Shown: in pieces, positions 37,161 through 49,775 of the stretch | How positions within the stretch are numbered: the stretch's first letter is position 1 | Layout of the letters: every line of letters starts with the position of its first letter | NCBI GenBank assembly: GCA_018902385.1 | Contig: JABSSW010000053.1 | Coordinates: 264,412 to 328,411, forward strand | Reading direction: 5' to 3' | Length of the DNA: 64,000 nt | Source of the DNA: Physcia stellaris | Lineage: Eukaryota; Ascomycota; Lecanoromycetes; Caliciales; Physciaceae | Translations under genes and position numbers: made by a program | Notes under the pieces: generated by a model | Databases searched by the model: none | Seen by the model: the letters and a program-made list of their open reading frames with translations, nothing else | Told to the model about the DNA's origin: nothing

Positions 37161-38400
37161 GCCGGAGCCTCCTGATGAGCCTCCTGATTTCCTTGCACCG
37201 TTCGCCAGGTTGTATATTTGCAGATAATGGTCAATTCTAAGATTTAATTGAGTCAAAGAACATAGGAGTGGCCTGCATGTCAGGATACAGAATAGGAAGA
37301 TAGTGAAGCAAAAGAAAGCACCCCATGTGAGAAAGCCCTCTGGTTCTTATACAAAGCTGATGCCTCGAGGAGTATAGGTAATGTTGTGGTGTTACTCCGG
37401 CTAGTAGTCACGAGTCATAGTTCAGCCCTGTCAGCATCCAAATTTAGCGTCCCAGGAGCGCGGAAGCAAGGCTTTACACCGGCAAAATCCTGGAGAAAGC
37501 GGAGTCCATTGGCTGTGAAGGCATGAACGGCTGACGGCAGCGGGTTGAGGCATGAGTACGAAGGTCAGCAACCGGCCGGTGAAACGAGCAACAGCTCGCT
37601 GCTTACGCTGGTCGACAGAGGTTGAACCTTCCATAGCCGAGGGTGAGCGGTTGATTCGAAGTTTAAGAAACATGCCACTTTCAGCGGTTATGAGATTGAC
37701 CACCATCAGTCACACTTACGAGCTTGCGCGATAATGCCGGGCTGCTACACTCTACGTTATGCTTGTAGCGCGCGCATCCAAAGCCTGGTTTCACCACTGC
37801 GACAGCCAACAATCGCATGATTTCTCCGAAGTCACCCCTTCGACTGCTGCGGAAGCAGTTTCCCCGGTGGAAGCAAGTTTCATCTCCCGACACAGCCATG
37901 AACATGATGTATGATTAGTGAGCTGTGGGTTCAGCCGCACGAGAAGGATTCCTTATTTTTGCAAGCAGCCAAGGAGCAACAGCAGTAGAGAGCCTTGTTA
38001 AGTGCACCGCCTGCTTCAACCCGGAAGGAGCACTGGATCGTAGTCGAGTGAGTAAATACGGAAGCAAGGTGAACGCCTAGCAATTGCTGGGTTGTCAAAG
38101 CTTCTATCACACTGGCGATCCAGCGTCTATGGCGATGCGTGAAAATCGAGGGACACTGTTAAACGCGAAGCTAGCCAGTGGTCACAGAGCTTAAACGCGA
38201 AGCTAGCCAATGATCACAGAGCGAAAAACTGACGTCAGCGCCAACGCGTGTGATTTGATTGAAAAGATCAGACCGAAGATCCCGAACGAAATCTAAGTGT
38301 GTATCACTCACTCGGTTACTACACGTACTCAAGACAGCGAATTCCTCCCGCTGAGATCACGTTGCATTGAATTCTGAATGCGCGAAATTTTCTAAAGATC
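37161..38400. other. Intergenic, no supported gene
   Basis: Short frames only. Contains a 32-bp direct repeat (next entry). Normal composition ends near 38.45 kb. Confidence 0.5.
38159..38222. repeat. 32-bp direct repeat, two copies
   Basis: Two adjacent units starting TTAAACGCGAAGCTAGCCA and ending TCACAGAGC, differing at two positions (GTGG/ATGA). It lies about 1 kb upstream of the MACPF-like gene. Could be regulatory or a simple duplication. Confidence 0.75.
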
Positions 38401-38449
38401 TCTGTGAGCTGCTTACAAAATTGTTATGCTCCCATTTCCTCCGCATCCA

Positions 38450-40761
38450 ATTAGTGAAATTTAGCGTGTTTTCACGCGATTTATTCTTTCTCACTTCAAT
38501 CATCATTATTTCATCAAATTTACGTGTATATGTGTATAATTCAATGAAAAAATTCGATAAAATATAAACATTCAATAATTGAAATATGATTACATTCGAA
38601 ATTTATTTGAAATCATCGATATATTTTCAAATGTTTCGAAACGTTTTCAAATTTTTCTATTGATCAAAACATTCGTATAATCATTTTTTCGAATCATGAT
38701 AATTCTTGAAACATTCATGTGATACGCATAAAATCATTTTACATGTCATACAATAATCAAACGTTTTACGATTCGAACAATGTTGTATGTTGATTTTTTT
38801 GAAAATAAATGTTTGACGTTTTCGAAATTTAATGTGAAAATTGATCGAACAATTACATTACACATAATACGTCGATTTGACACATTTTGACGATTGATAT
38901 ATGATATTTGAAATTCGTAAAAATTCATCAATCAATTTCTGAATAAATACACGTCGATTTCGATGATCGAGATTTTTTTGTGATTAATAATGATTTCAAA
39001 CAATGTATGCATTCGTATTGATCGAATTCATCATGTATTCGATTATTCGTTTCGTTCATTTGAATTGTTCGAATCGTAATATCGTCAATGCATTTCGAAA
39101 TTGATTTGCACGATTCATATGATTTATATGAAAATTGTATTGCATTGCAATAATAAACTGTTTGACGACGATTTTATTGAAATCGTTTCGAAAAAACATA
39201 TCGATCGTGAATCGAATTTTTCGTGATGTTTGTTCGTTTGTTTGTGAAATATATGCAATAATAACAAATGAAATCACGTGATCACGTTCGAAATTTTTTT
39301 AAACGAAACAATTGATCAAATCGTTTACAATTTGATGTATTCATTATTTTAAAATCAATTGTGATTTCATTGCAACAATTATTTTTTTCAATTTCAATGA
39401 TATGTCAAATGCATTGTCTCGTACGATGTTACAAATATCGACATTGAAAATCAAAAAAATTTTGACGAAATGAAAATTCGTAAAAAAATTGTCGATAAAA
39501 CAAACGAATTAATAATAACGTAAATTGCGTGTAATTCGTTCGCAAAAAATATATATTGTTTTTTTCGTAAATGAGAAATTAATTTTCATAACAATGATTT
39601 CAATAATGTTTTTTTTACGTTTTCGAATCGTTTTTGAAAATATATCGATCGTGATATCGTTTTTGTGATATTCGAAATTATCGCGAAATTTTCACATTAT
39701 GAAATCGTGTAAAATGTTTTTATCATTGATCAAAACGTATAAAACGAAATTTTTCTCTGTTGATTTGTGTGATAAACGAAATTTGTTATTCATACGATCG
39801 TGAAATTCGATTGCGAATTCGTCAATTGCAAAATGATTTTCAAAATTAATAAACGAAAATAATCGAAATTTGAAAATATTTAAAACGTTTTTGACTTTTC
39901 AAAATCATGATATATTGTTGTATGACATTTGTTGATTAAACTCAACGTTTAAATAATGTTCAATAATTTGATATCGATCGCGATTAAATGATAAATTGTG
40001 AAAATGTTTTCGAAATCAAAATGATTGAATTGTTGCGTTATTTGCAAAATGTTGAATCATAAAAATGCGTATAACAATTTATTGACGTAATTTCATCATA
40101 ATGAATGTATTTCAATTGATTTTTAAAATTTAAATCGTTTAATTGATGTGATAAAACAATAAATCGAATATCGATTGCAAAAAAAACAAAAACAATTGAA
40201 CGAATTTTCAAGACGTTATATAAACGTGATTCAGTTGAAATGATCGATAAATAAATGTAATAAAAAATGTATAATCAAATTCAAACGTTTGAATGATTTT
40301 TTTTTGTTTCAATACAATGAAACGTCGTTTTTTCGATTTCGAAATGAAAACGTTTGCATCGACGCGTGTTTTTTTTCTTTTTTTGCACGATGATTAGTTC
40401 AAATATTGATTCAACAAATGACATGTTGTTTATATGATGTAATAAATTCGATTCAAACGATTCAAACGACGTCGCAATGATCAAAATAGACGTATTATTG
40501 ATAAAATACTAATGATTGCAAATGAGAAAAAAAAATCACGAAATAAACACGTTAAATTTCACTAATTGAATGCGAAAAAAATCGATTCGTTACGCATTTT
40601 CGATTATATTTTTTTCATCATTAACGTAATCGCTTTGTTTCGATTGAGATAAATTTGAACAAATCATGCATCGATTTTCGATAAAAAATGTCGAATGCGT
40701 GTTTTGATCGTTATTTTATTCTATTTTCACGCGTTTTGTTCATGATTCAAGATGCAAAAAT
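38450..40761. other. AT-rich DNA, CpT/CpC-depleted, no gene
   Basis: Frames up to 73 codons without domains. AG, CT, GG and CC are rare and CG and CA common, as at 1-17 kb. Source element not recognisable. Confidence 0.65.
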
Positions 40762-42864
40762 TCTAACATTCATTCTAACGATATCGATGCATCGGTATCG
40801 CAAATTTTGATGAGTGAAGTTAGGATTAACTAGTTTCGATATCGATGAAATGCTGTTCCAGCGATACCGATGCGAGTTCTCGATGAATACTTGACATATC
40901 GCAAATTTGAAAGCAGTTCTGAAATCACCTTAAAAAAACGCATCTTTTTCACATATATTATGTCTCGATCGGGTTAGTGGTTAATTTTTTAAAAAATTTT
41001 CAAGCAAGTTTTTCGAAAATTTCGATCAAGTCCCGAGATCCTTGCGGTACCGGTGCTGTTTCTCGATGAATATTTGACGTATCGTAAATCTGAAACCAGT
41101 TTTGAAATCTACAAGAAAAATTGAATAAAAAAGTGGTGAGGTTGAGCCGGATCGGGCTAGCGGCTAATTTGTTACGAATTTTTCGAATTTTGATAACTCG
41201 AAAATTCGATTAAGTTTCGAGATTCTTGCGGTACCGGTGCTGTTTCTCGATGAATATTTGACGTATCGTAATTCTGAAACCAGTTTTGAAATCTACGTAA
41301 AAAATGAAAATAAAAAGTGATATTGTTGAGCCGGATTGGGTTAGCGGCTGATTTTCTACGAATTTTTGAAATTTTCGTATCTCGAGAATTCGACTAAGTT
41401 CAGATAAAACATCGATACCGAAGCCGTTTCTCGACGAATATTTGACGTATCGAAAATGTGAAATCAATTTTGAAATCTACGTAAAAAACGAAAATAAAAA
41501 GTGATAAGATTGAGTTCGATCGAATTGACGACTGATTTTTCACGAATTTTTGAAGTTTTGTATCTCGAAAATTCGACTATGTTTCGATAAAACATCGATA
41601 CCGAAGCCGTTTCTCAATGAATATTTGACGTATTGAAAATGTAAAATCAGTTTTGAAATCTACGTGAAAAATAAAAATAAAAATTGATATTGTTGAATCG
41701 AATTGAGTTAGCAATCGATTTTTTACAAATTTTTGAAATTTTGTATTTCGAGAATTGATCGATATCGAAATTCTTTCTTAACGAATATGTGACGTATCGA
41801 AAATCTGAAATCAGATTTGAAATTATAATAAAAAATGACATCATTTTTACATGAATTAAGTTTCAATTGAATTAACGATTGATGTTACACGAATTTTTGA
41901 ATTTTTGTATCTTGAAAATTCGATTACATTTCGATAATTCATCGACATTGAAATCGATTTTCGTTCAATATGTGTCGTATCGAAAAAACAAAATTAATTT
42001 TAAAATCGACGTAAAAAAGAAAAATCAAAAATGATAAAATTGAATCGAATCAAATTGACGATTGATTTTTTACGAATTTTTGAATTTTTGTGTTTCGAAA
42101 TTTCGATTTAATTTCGAAATTTCGTTAAAAATAAAATCGTTTTTCGATGCACATTACATGTGTTGAAAATTTGAAATTATTTCGAAAATTTACGTGAAAA
42201 AATTCAATAAAAAACTGACAAAATTGAATCGTTATAAATGAACAGTTGATTGTATACGAATTTTTAAAATGTTAATTTTTCGAAAATTTCAACAAAATTT
42301 CGAAATATTTCTAAAAAATTCAAATTGTTTTTCGATGAATAATTGATATATCGATAATTTGAAATCAATTTTGAAATTCACGTAAAACACGAAAATTAAA
42401 CATGTGAAAATTAAATCGAATTAATTTATCGATTAAATTTTCAAAAATACGTCAATATCGAAACGATTTTTTTGTAAAATATTTCACGTATTAAATATAT
42501 AAAATTTACTCTAAAATTTACAATAAATATAAATAAAAAACAATAAAATCAAATCGAATCGAAATAACGATTATTTTGTTTCGAAATGTTTCGTTATATT
42601 GAAATTCGAAATTTATCGAAAATTCGATAAAAGTTTCACATATAAAAAATTTGAAATTAAATTTATTATTTGTTTTATCTATATTGTAATCATTGTATTC
42701 AAAATTTCGTATAAATAATAATAAAAATAATTTTTCAAATATCAACGAATATTTGTATTCGTTAAATGATGTAAATTTTGATGTGATTAACGATTAATTT
42801 TAAAAAATTTTTCAATGATATTGTATAAAGTTTTCGATATAAAAAATTCGATTATAATTGTAAA
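40762..42864 (+). repeat. ~183-bp satellite array, GGTACC-type, mutated
   Basis: The header at 40762 (TCTAACATTCATTCTAACG, then CGATATCGATGCATCGGTAT and a TTAGGATTAACTAG word) is the mutated form of the header at 50880. Units with TGCGGTACCGGTGCTGTTTCT follow at about 41044 and 41228, and ever more mutated ones (CGATACCGAAGCCGTTTCTC) at ~183-bp steps until unrecognisable near 42.8 kb. No coding content. Confidence 0.85.
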
Positions 42865-43486
42865 TTTAACATTCATTCTAACGATAGTCGATATCGATTA
42901 TCAATTGATTTTGATGAGTGAAATTAGAATTAACTAGATTCACTATCAACAAAAAAAAGTTTTGTTGATAGTGAATCGAGTTCTCAATGAATAATGTTCG
43001 TATCAAATATCTGAAACCAGATCTGAAATCTACGCAGAGTTTCGAACAAGATACACATACATTATGACTCGATCGGATTAGCGCTTGATTTTTTAAAATT
43101 TTCGAAATTTTTTTTGAAACGAATAGTTCTAAATCTCGAACTTTTGTTGATAGTGAATCTAGTTTGACGTCAATATTACATGTATGAAAAATCTAAAATT
43201 AGATCTGAAATTTACGCAAAATTTCAAACAAGATACACATATATTATGACTCGATCGGGTTAGCGTCTGATTTTTTACGAATTTTTCAATTTTTGTATCT
43301 CGAAAGTTCGACTAAGTTTCGATAAAACATCGATATCGAAGTCGTTTCTCGACGAATATTTGACATATTGAAAATGTAAAACAACTTTTGAAATCTGCGA
43401 AAAAAATCGAAATGAAAAATGATAAGATTGAGTTCGATCGAATTAATGATTGATTTTTTAGAAATTTTTGAAATTTTGTATTTCAT
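42865..43486 (+). repeat. ~183-bp satellite array, GTAGTGG-type, mutated
   Basis: The header at 42865 (TTTAACATTCATTCTAACG, ATAGTCGATATCGATTATC, TTAGAATTAACTAGATTC) is followed by the hairpin TCACTATCAAC-A-run-GTTGATAGTGA and about two to three units. It is the C-to-T-changed version of the header at 44374. Confidence 0.8.
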
Positions 43487-43852
43487 CATATTGTTGAATG
43501 AATTCAGATTGAAATAACTTTCGTCGAATTTAAAAGTTTTCGACATTTCAAAAAAATTTTCAGTCATTTCGATTATTTCGTCATATCAAGCGCAATTTTC
43601 AAGATGAAATCATAATTTTGTTTATAAAAATGTTTTTTTACATTTGATTCACAATTTAAATTTGATTATCATATTGTTGAATGAATTCAAATTGAGATGA
43701 TTTTCGTCGAATTTAGAAATTTTCGACATTTCAAAAAATTTTTCAGTCATTTTCATTATTTCGTCATATCAAGCGCAATTTTCAAGATGAAATCATAATT
43801 TCGTTTATGAAAATGTTTTTTTACATTTGATTCACAATTTAAATTTGATTAT
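43487..43852. repeat. 183-bp tandem duplication
   Basis: CATATTGTTGAATGAATTC starts at 43487 and again at 43670. The two 183-bp copies are almost identical. The sequence is unlike the neighbouring satellites but has the same length. Confidence 0.85.
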
Positions 43853-44000
43853 AATATATTGTACATTCAATGTTGAAAGATATTTCATTGCGCAATATTG
43901 CGACATTCAAAATTCATTCAAATGATGTTTTTTCAGATTTTCAAATTAACAAAAACAAATAACAATTATTTGCAATCATAACATAATTCGATCAATGAGA

Positions 44001-44086
44001 ATTTCGACATTGCGACACGCGTGTAATTTAAATTTTTAAATTTTGTTTTAAAAATTTAAATTACACGCGTGTCGCAATGTCGAAAT
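44001..44086. repeat. Perfect 40-bp inverted repeat with 6-nt loop
   Basis: Arms 44001-44040 and 44047-44086 are exact complements (starting ATTTCGACATTGCGACACG), with TTTTGT between them. The outer ~20 bp continue the pairing with only C/T-type differences. Confidence 0.9.
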
Positions 44087-44105
44087 TTTCATTAATCGCA
44101 TATTT

Positions 44106-44373
44106 TTGTTTATGTTTACATTTTTGTATTTTTTTCAAAATGATTTAATCAAACAATCAAATTGTTTTTTTATGTTTGAAAATTTTTCACAAATTATTTG
44201 TTGCAACAATCGTAATATCAAATTCAACGATCGCAATATTTATTTTTTTGCAACATTTTTTTATCAAAACAAGTTTGCAAAATTTACATCAATGTTTATA
44301 ATGATCGACAAAATTTTACAAATTTTTTTTTACATTCAAACAATCATTTGTTTCAACAATCGCAATATCAAAT
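44106..44373. other. AT-rich, no gene; short internal repeat
   Basis: A 90-codon frame contains CNNRNIKF and FNNRNIKF from a repeated CAACAATCG(T/C)AATATCAAATTC word. Probably repeat-derived. Confidence 0.5.
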
Positions 44374-45741
44374 TCTAACATCCACTCTAACGGTAGTCGA
44401 TATCGACTATCAACTGATTTTGGTGAGTGGGGTTAGGGTTAACTAGATCCACTATCAACAAAAAAAAGTTTTGTTGGTAGTGGATCGAGTTCTCAATGAA
44501 TAATGCTCGTATCAAAAATCTAAAACCAGATCTGAAATCTACGCAAAATTTCCAACAAGATACACATACATCATGACTCAATCGGGTTAGCGTCTGATTT
44601 TTTAAAAATTTTCGAAACTTTTTTTGAAACGAAAAGTTTCAAGTCCCGAACTTTTGTTGGTAGTGGATCTGGTTTGACGTCAATATTACACGTATCAAAA
44701 ATCTAAAACCAGATCTGAAATCTACGCAAAAATTGCAACAAGATACGCATACATTATGACTCGATCGGGTTAGCGCCTGATTTTTTAAAAATTTTCGAAA
44801 CTTTTTTTTGAAACGAAAAGTTCTAAGTCCCGAATTTTTGTTGGTAGTGGATCTAGTTTGACGTCAATATTACACGTATCAAAAATCTAAAACCAGATCT
44901 GAAATCAACGCAAAAATTCGCACAAGATACACATACATTATGTCTCGATTGGGTTAGCGCCTGATTTTTTAAAAATTTTCGAATCTTTTTTTGAAACGAA
45001 AATTTCTAAGTCCCGAATTTTCGTTGGTAGTGAATCTAGTTTCGAGTCAATATTACACGTATGAAAAATCTGAGACCAGATTTGAAATCAGCGTGAAATT
45101 TCGCACAAAATACACATACATCATGTCTCGATCGGGTTAGCGCTTGATTTTTTAAAAATTTTCGAACGATTTCTTCGACGAGAATTTCTAAGTCCCGAAT
45201 TTTCGTTGATAGTGAATCTAGTTTGACGTCAATATTACACGTATGAAAAATCTGAGACCGGTTTTGAAATCAACGCAAAATTTCCGACAAAATACACATA
45301 CATTATGTCTCAATCGGGCTAGCGCCTGATTTTTTAAAAATTTTCGAAAATCTTTTTGAATCGAAATTTTCAAAGTCCCGAACTTTCGTTGATAGTGGAT
45401 CTAGTTTCGAGTCAATATTACACGTATGAAAAATCTGAAATCAGATTTGGAATTAACGTGAAATTTCGCACAAAATACACATACATTATGTCTCGATCGG
45501 GTTAGCGCTTGATTTTTTAAAAATTTTCGAACGAAAATTTCGACGAAAATTTCTAAGTCTCGAACTTTCGTTGGTAGTGGATCTAGTTTGACGTCAATAT
45601 TACACGTATGAAAAATCAAAAATCAGATTTGAAATCAACGTGAAATTTTGCACAAAATACATATACATTATGTCTCGATCGGGTTAACGACTATTTTTTT
45701 ACGAATTTTTCAAATTTTTATATCGTGAAATTTCGACTAAG
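44374..45741 (+). repeat. Satellite array, GTAGTGG-type, higher-order unit 1
   Basis: 1368 bp. Header TCTAACATCCACTCTAACGG, near-palindrome GGTAGTCGATATCGACTATC, telomere-like GGGGTTAGGGTTAACTAG, then a CCACTATCAAC/GTTGGTAGTGG hairpin. About seven ~182-bp units follow, each with (G/T)TTGGTAGTGGATCTAGTTTG, CTCGATCGGGTTAGCGCCTG and TTTTTTAAAAATTTTCGAA. Little mutated. Confidence 0.9.
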
Positions 45742-47280
45742 TCTAACATCCACTCTAACGGTAGTCGATATCGACTACCAACTGATTTTGGTGAGTGGGG
45801 TTAGGGTTAACTAGATTCACTATCAACAAAAAAAAGTTTTGTTGGTAGTGAATCGAGTTCTCAATGAAAAATGCTCGTATCAAAAATCTGAAATCAGATT
45901 TGAAATCAACGCAAAATTTTCAACAAGATACACATACATTATGACTCGATCGGGTTAGCGCCTGATTTTTTAAAAATTTTCGAAACCTTTTTTGAAACGA
46001 ATAGTTCTAAGTTCCGAACTTTTGTTGGTAGTGGATCTAGTTTGACGTCAATATTACATGTATGAAAAATCTGAAACCAGATCTGAAATCAACGCAAAAA
46101 TTCGCACAATATACACATACATTATATCTCGATTGGGTTAGCGCCTGATTTTTTAAAAATTTTCGAAACTTTTTTTGAAACGAAAATTTCTAAGTCCCGA
46201 ACTTTCGTTGGTAGTGGATCTAGTTTGACGTCAATATTACACGTATGAAAAATCTGAAACCAGTTTTGAAATCAACGCAAAATTTCGCACAAAATACACA
46301 TACATTATGTCTCGATTGGGTTAGCGCCTGATTTTTTAAAAATTTTCGAAACTTTTTTTGAAACGAAAATTTCTAAGTCCCGAATTTTCGTTGGTAGTGA
46401 ATCTAGTTTCGAGTCAATATTACACGTATGAAAAATCTGAGACCAGATTTGAAATCAGCGTGAAATTTCGCACAAAATACACATACATTATGTCTCGATC
46501 GGGTTAGCGCTTGATTTTTTAAAAATTTTCGAACGATTTTTTCGACGAAAATTTCTAAGTCCCGAATTTTCGTTGATAGTGAATCTAGTTTGACGTCAAT
46601 ATTACACGTATGAAAAATCTGAGACCGGTTTTGAAATCAACGCAAAATTTCCGACAAAATACACATACATTATGTCTCAATCGGGCTAGCGCCTGATTTT
46701 TTAAAAATTTTCGAAAATCTTTTTGAATCGAAATTTTCAAAGTCCCGAACTTTCGTTGATAGTGGATCTAGTTTCGAGTCAATATTACACGTATGAAAAA
46801 TCTGAAATCAGATTTGGAATTAACGTGAAATTTCGCACAAAATACACATACATTATGTCTCGATCGGGCTAGCGCTTGACTTTTTAAAAATTTTCGAACG
46901 AAAATTTCGACGAAAATTTCTAAGTCTCGAACTTTCGTTGGTAGTGGATCTAGTTTGACGTCAATATTACACGTATGAAAAATCAAAAATCAGATTTGAA
47001 ATCAACGTGAAATTTTGCACAAAATACATATACATTATGTCTCGATCGGGTTAGCGACTATTTTTTTACGAATTTTTCAAATTTTTATATCGTGAAATTT
47101 CGATTAAGTCTCGATAATTTTGCGATATCGAAGCCGTTTCTCGATGAATATTTGACGTATCGAAAATCTGAAAGCAGTTTTAAAATCTACGTAAAAAACA
47201 AAAATAAAAAGTGTAAAGGTTGAACCGAATCGGGTTAGCGACTATTTTTTTACGAATTTTTCAAATTTTAATATCGTGAA
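45742..47280 (+). repeat. Satellite array, GTAGTGG-type, higher-order unit 2
   Basis: A new header at 45742 has the perfect 20-bp palindrome GGTAGTCGATATCGACTACC. Units repeat those of the preceding array at an offset of about 1367-1368 bp (for example 45401-45619 against 46768-46986). The last unit (47105-47280) is a GGTACC-type relative (CGATATCGAAGCCGTTTCTC). Interrupted at 47280 by element E. Confidence 0.88.
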
Positions 47281-47971
47281 ACAAGTAGGCCCGGAAGTTT
47301 TTTTAAAAAAAACTTTGTCGAGAACTCTTAGGGTTAGGGTCAAATCTGATAAGATTACGAAATCAGGGTCCCTTGCGATCTCATCGATTTCGCACCTTAA
47401 TAGCTTCTTAACCCAGTAAGTAAACCATACACTCGAAGGCTTGTTTTGAAGCACGAAGTGAGTACTATTCAAAGAATCAAAAATATCGAAAATCGAGCGA
47501 GTGCGCATTGAGTTATGGTGGATATGGCATTGTTGCTTCGCAGGCGTTGTTGCGGAGTTGTTCTACAGGCACATTTCTAGCATGACCTTTCAAGCCCCAG
47601 AACTATTGCGATAATGAACCGATTTCTGTTATTTTTGCAGCATTGGAATGCGCTCATTCTGCTCTACAATCCTGGCTAGATAAGTGGAAATTATACTTGA
47701 TTGCTGATTGATGTGCAGGTTGTAAATCAACTGCAACAACAAACTACATTTTTGGTGGTTGGCCGCCAAGTAGACCCTGAGCTAGCTAAATCGGGAAAGA
47801 GTGCCGCAAATCTGAAGTCCATAACTGGGGGTCTCAATGCCAGGCATGGAGTCTGAACTGCAGAAATTGCAGTCATTTGACCATATCTTCGAAGCATATC
47901 ATGGTTCTCGATTGGGTATAGCGCAATAGGGTATCAGGATAGATTTGCCCTGATATTGGCCATTCTGGATA

Positions 47972-49479
47972 CTATGTACATATGCTGGTCCCAGAATTCT
48001 GACTGGCCTGGCCATCTGCGGCAGAGATATCGAGAATATGCCATACAAATCGGGCCTGTTTCTCCAGCGAGGTCTTCTGGCTTATTAAGGCTCGAAAAGC
48101 TCGAATCTGCAGTCTTTGCATCGGTGTATGCCTGCGGAAGTGATCCGCGCATGGAGGCATTCGGTGAGGCATTCGGTGAGGCATTCGGTGAGGCATTCGG
48201 TGAGGCATTTGCTGAGGCATTTGGTGGAGCATTCGGTGGAGCATTTGATAAGGCATTTGGTGGAGGTCGATTCGGCCTGAAGAGGGCAATTCGTGGAGGT
48301 TATATCGACCATGGCATACTCGAGTAAAGCTCTCTTTTTGCTTCCATTTATGCTCGTCTGCTTCGGTTCTCAATTCAACCAACTCGCTCCATTGCACTCC
48401 CTCGTCGTCGTCAGAACGATTGTCAGAATCGATCGATTCGTCGGTCATATATGTATCGTCCGACTCATCAGAATCGTCCGGCTCGTCTGGCCAAGCTGAA
48501 TGCTTTTCCCTTTCTATTCTTGTTGCCTCCGCTTTCACTCTTTCGTTCGCCTTTTTCGCCCGCTTGATATCCTTTGCAAGTTGAGCTTCTTCGGGGTTGG
48601 GATATTGTGTGGAGGATCAAGTTTCCATCTCTTTCTTTGCATCGCATTGCAGGCGTATTTCGTCAACGATTTGAGAAGAAAACGACTGCTATGTCTGACT
48701 ATTTCCTCCCTCATATGCAAGCGAATTTTCTCCTCATCGTTGGCTCGAACAGCCGTAGAAAGAGGAGAGTAATACTTCTTGAATTTGCAATGAGCATAAC
48801 CACTCCATACAGAACGCTCCGTCCAAGGTTGAAAACGAAAATGCTCTTGAAACAAAGCCCCTCCAGACAGTCCTAACCGATATTCGAGATCCGAAGAAAG
48901 TTCTCCATTGATTCGTATGATTTCAGATCGTTCCAATCGCCAAAAGTATTGAAAGATCTGACCCTCCCAAGCTTCCTGATCCTTTTGCAGCAGTTTTTGC
49001 TGTGATTCCACTTGAGAACGCGTATGTGTCTTAACCTTTGAAACATCGAATGCAACGTCAAACATGGGACGTGCTTTAGTCATTGGATCCTGAATAATAG
49101 CTGGCTGTGGGACCGGATAGATTCCAGGCTCTTGTCTATCCAACGTCATTCCATTTCGGCCATTGATTGTGTAGTGAGGCTCTCGAAACTCGACGGGTGT
49201 TTGAGGTGTAACAGTCATTGAATGACATTCGTAGGGAGCGCTGATTTCGATCGATGCAGCAGCAGAAGTAAAGGTAGACGTAGAAGTAGGAGTAAGTTTC
49301 TGGAGAGCACCCCGTTTCTCTCGCTCTTTGGCATGGCGATTTGCTGCACCACGCGAACGCGCCGTAGTAGGAAGGCCTAAATCCAACGTCAGCTGCATGA
49401 TTTGTTGGGATTCGTTGAAATTCTCGTGGTTGAGTTGATATGGAGTTGAAGTTGATGTTGTTGTTGGTGTTTGGATCAT
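47972..49479 (-). CDS. Element E protein, unknown function, frame break near 48600
   Basis: The frame from ATG at 49479 to 48535 encodes 314 aa, with LDLGLPTTARSRGAA, FREPHYTINGRNGM, a Gln/Glu-rich helix (QQKLLQKDQEAWEGQIFQY) and RANDEEKIRLHMREEI. Near 48600 the better protein moves to another frame (QLAKDIKRAKKANERVKAE, then acidic DEPDDSDESDD), which runs past 48300 into the minisatellite. This is a frameshift or unrecognised intron. Homologues at 53795-54718 and 18400-19115 show it is the transposon-borne gene of E. No transposase motif recognised. Confidence 0.6.
48154..48262. repeat. 12-bp minisatellite in E copy 1
   Basis: About nine units of GGTGAGGCATTC with variants (GGTGGAGCATTC, GATAAGGCATTT). 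The multiple-of-three unit keeps several frames open on both strands (EAFG repeats on plus, MPHR on minus), which creates false ORFs. Confidence 0.9.
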
Positions 49480-49775
49480 CGAACCCCGAATCCATCAATT
49501 TGTATGCGATCAAAACTCCGCATTTCAATAACTCGATGCGCCCACGTCAGAATTTAACAAACGTTACAGTATTGGATTCCCCTCATTAAACTCTACAACT
49601 TTGACTACATAAACAAAAATCATATCAAGTTCTTGGTTGGTGTGCAATGTGCGAAAAAGTTGCACCAAAACTTTGATGTTCTTCGCCAAGATTGGTCTAA
49701 CCCAATAAGGAAGTAAACTTTTTGTAGAGGAAACGATAGATATTTTTTTATAGGTTGTGTTCTATTTCGATTAAG

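Larger units (their letters stand above)
47281..49763 (-). mobile_element. Element E copy 1, fresh, 2483 bp
   Basis: Inserted in a satellite unit: the left flank ends TATCGTGAA and the right flank resumes ATTTCGATTAAG, together rebuilding the unit seen at 47090-47108. No target-site duplication is evident. On its own strand it starts AGAACACAACCTATAAAAAA and ends CCGGGCCTACTTGT, which do not pair as terminal inverted repeats. It carries one main ORF, a 12-bp minisatellite and ~120-bp blocks (GAGCGCATTCCAACGCTGC type) at 47600-47725 and, more diverged, 49560-49650. Class undetermined. Confidence 0.82.

Noticed and set aside
47325-47342. True telomere
   Set aside because: Only about two TTAGGG units, internal and part of a mobile-element end.
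47956-48327. Plus-strand EAFG-repeat protein
   Set aside because: Translation of the 12-bp minisatellite; the minus strand carries the homology-supported E protein.
47281-49763. Helitron
   Set aside because: The 3' end is CTTGT rather than CTRR, the 5' end is AGAAC rather than TC, and no Rep/helicase lies inside this copy.
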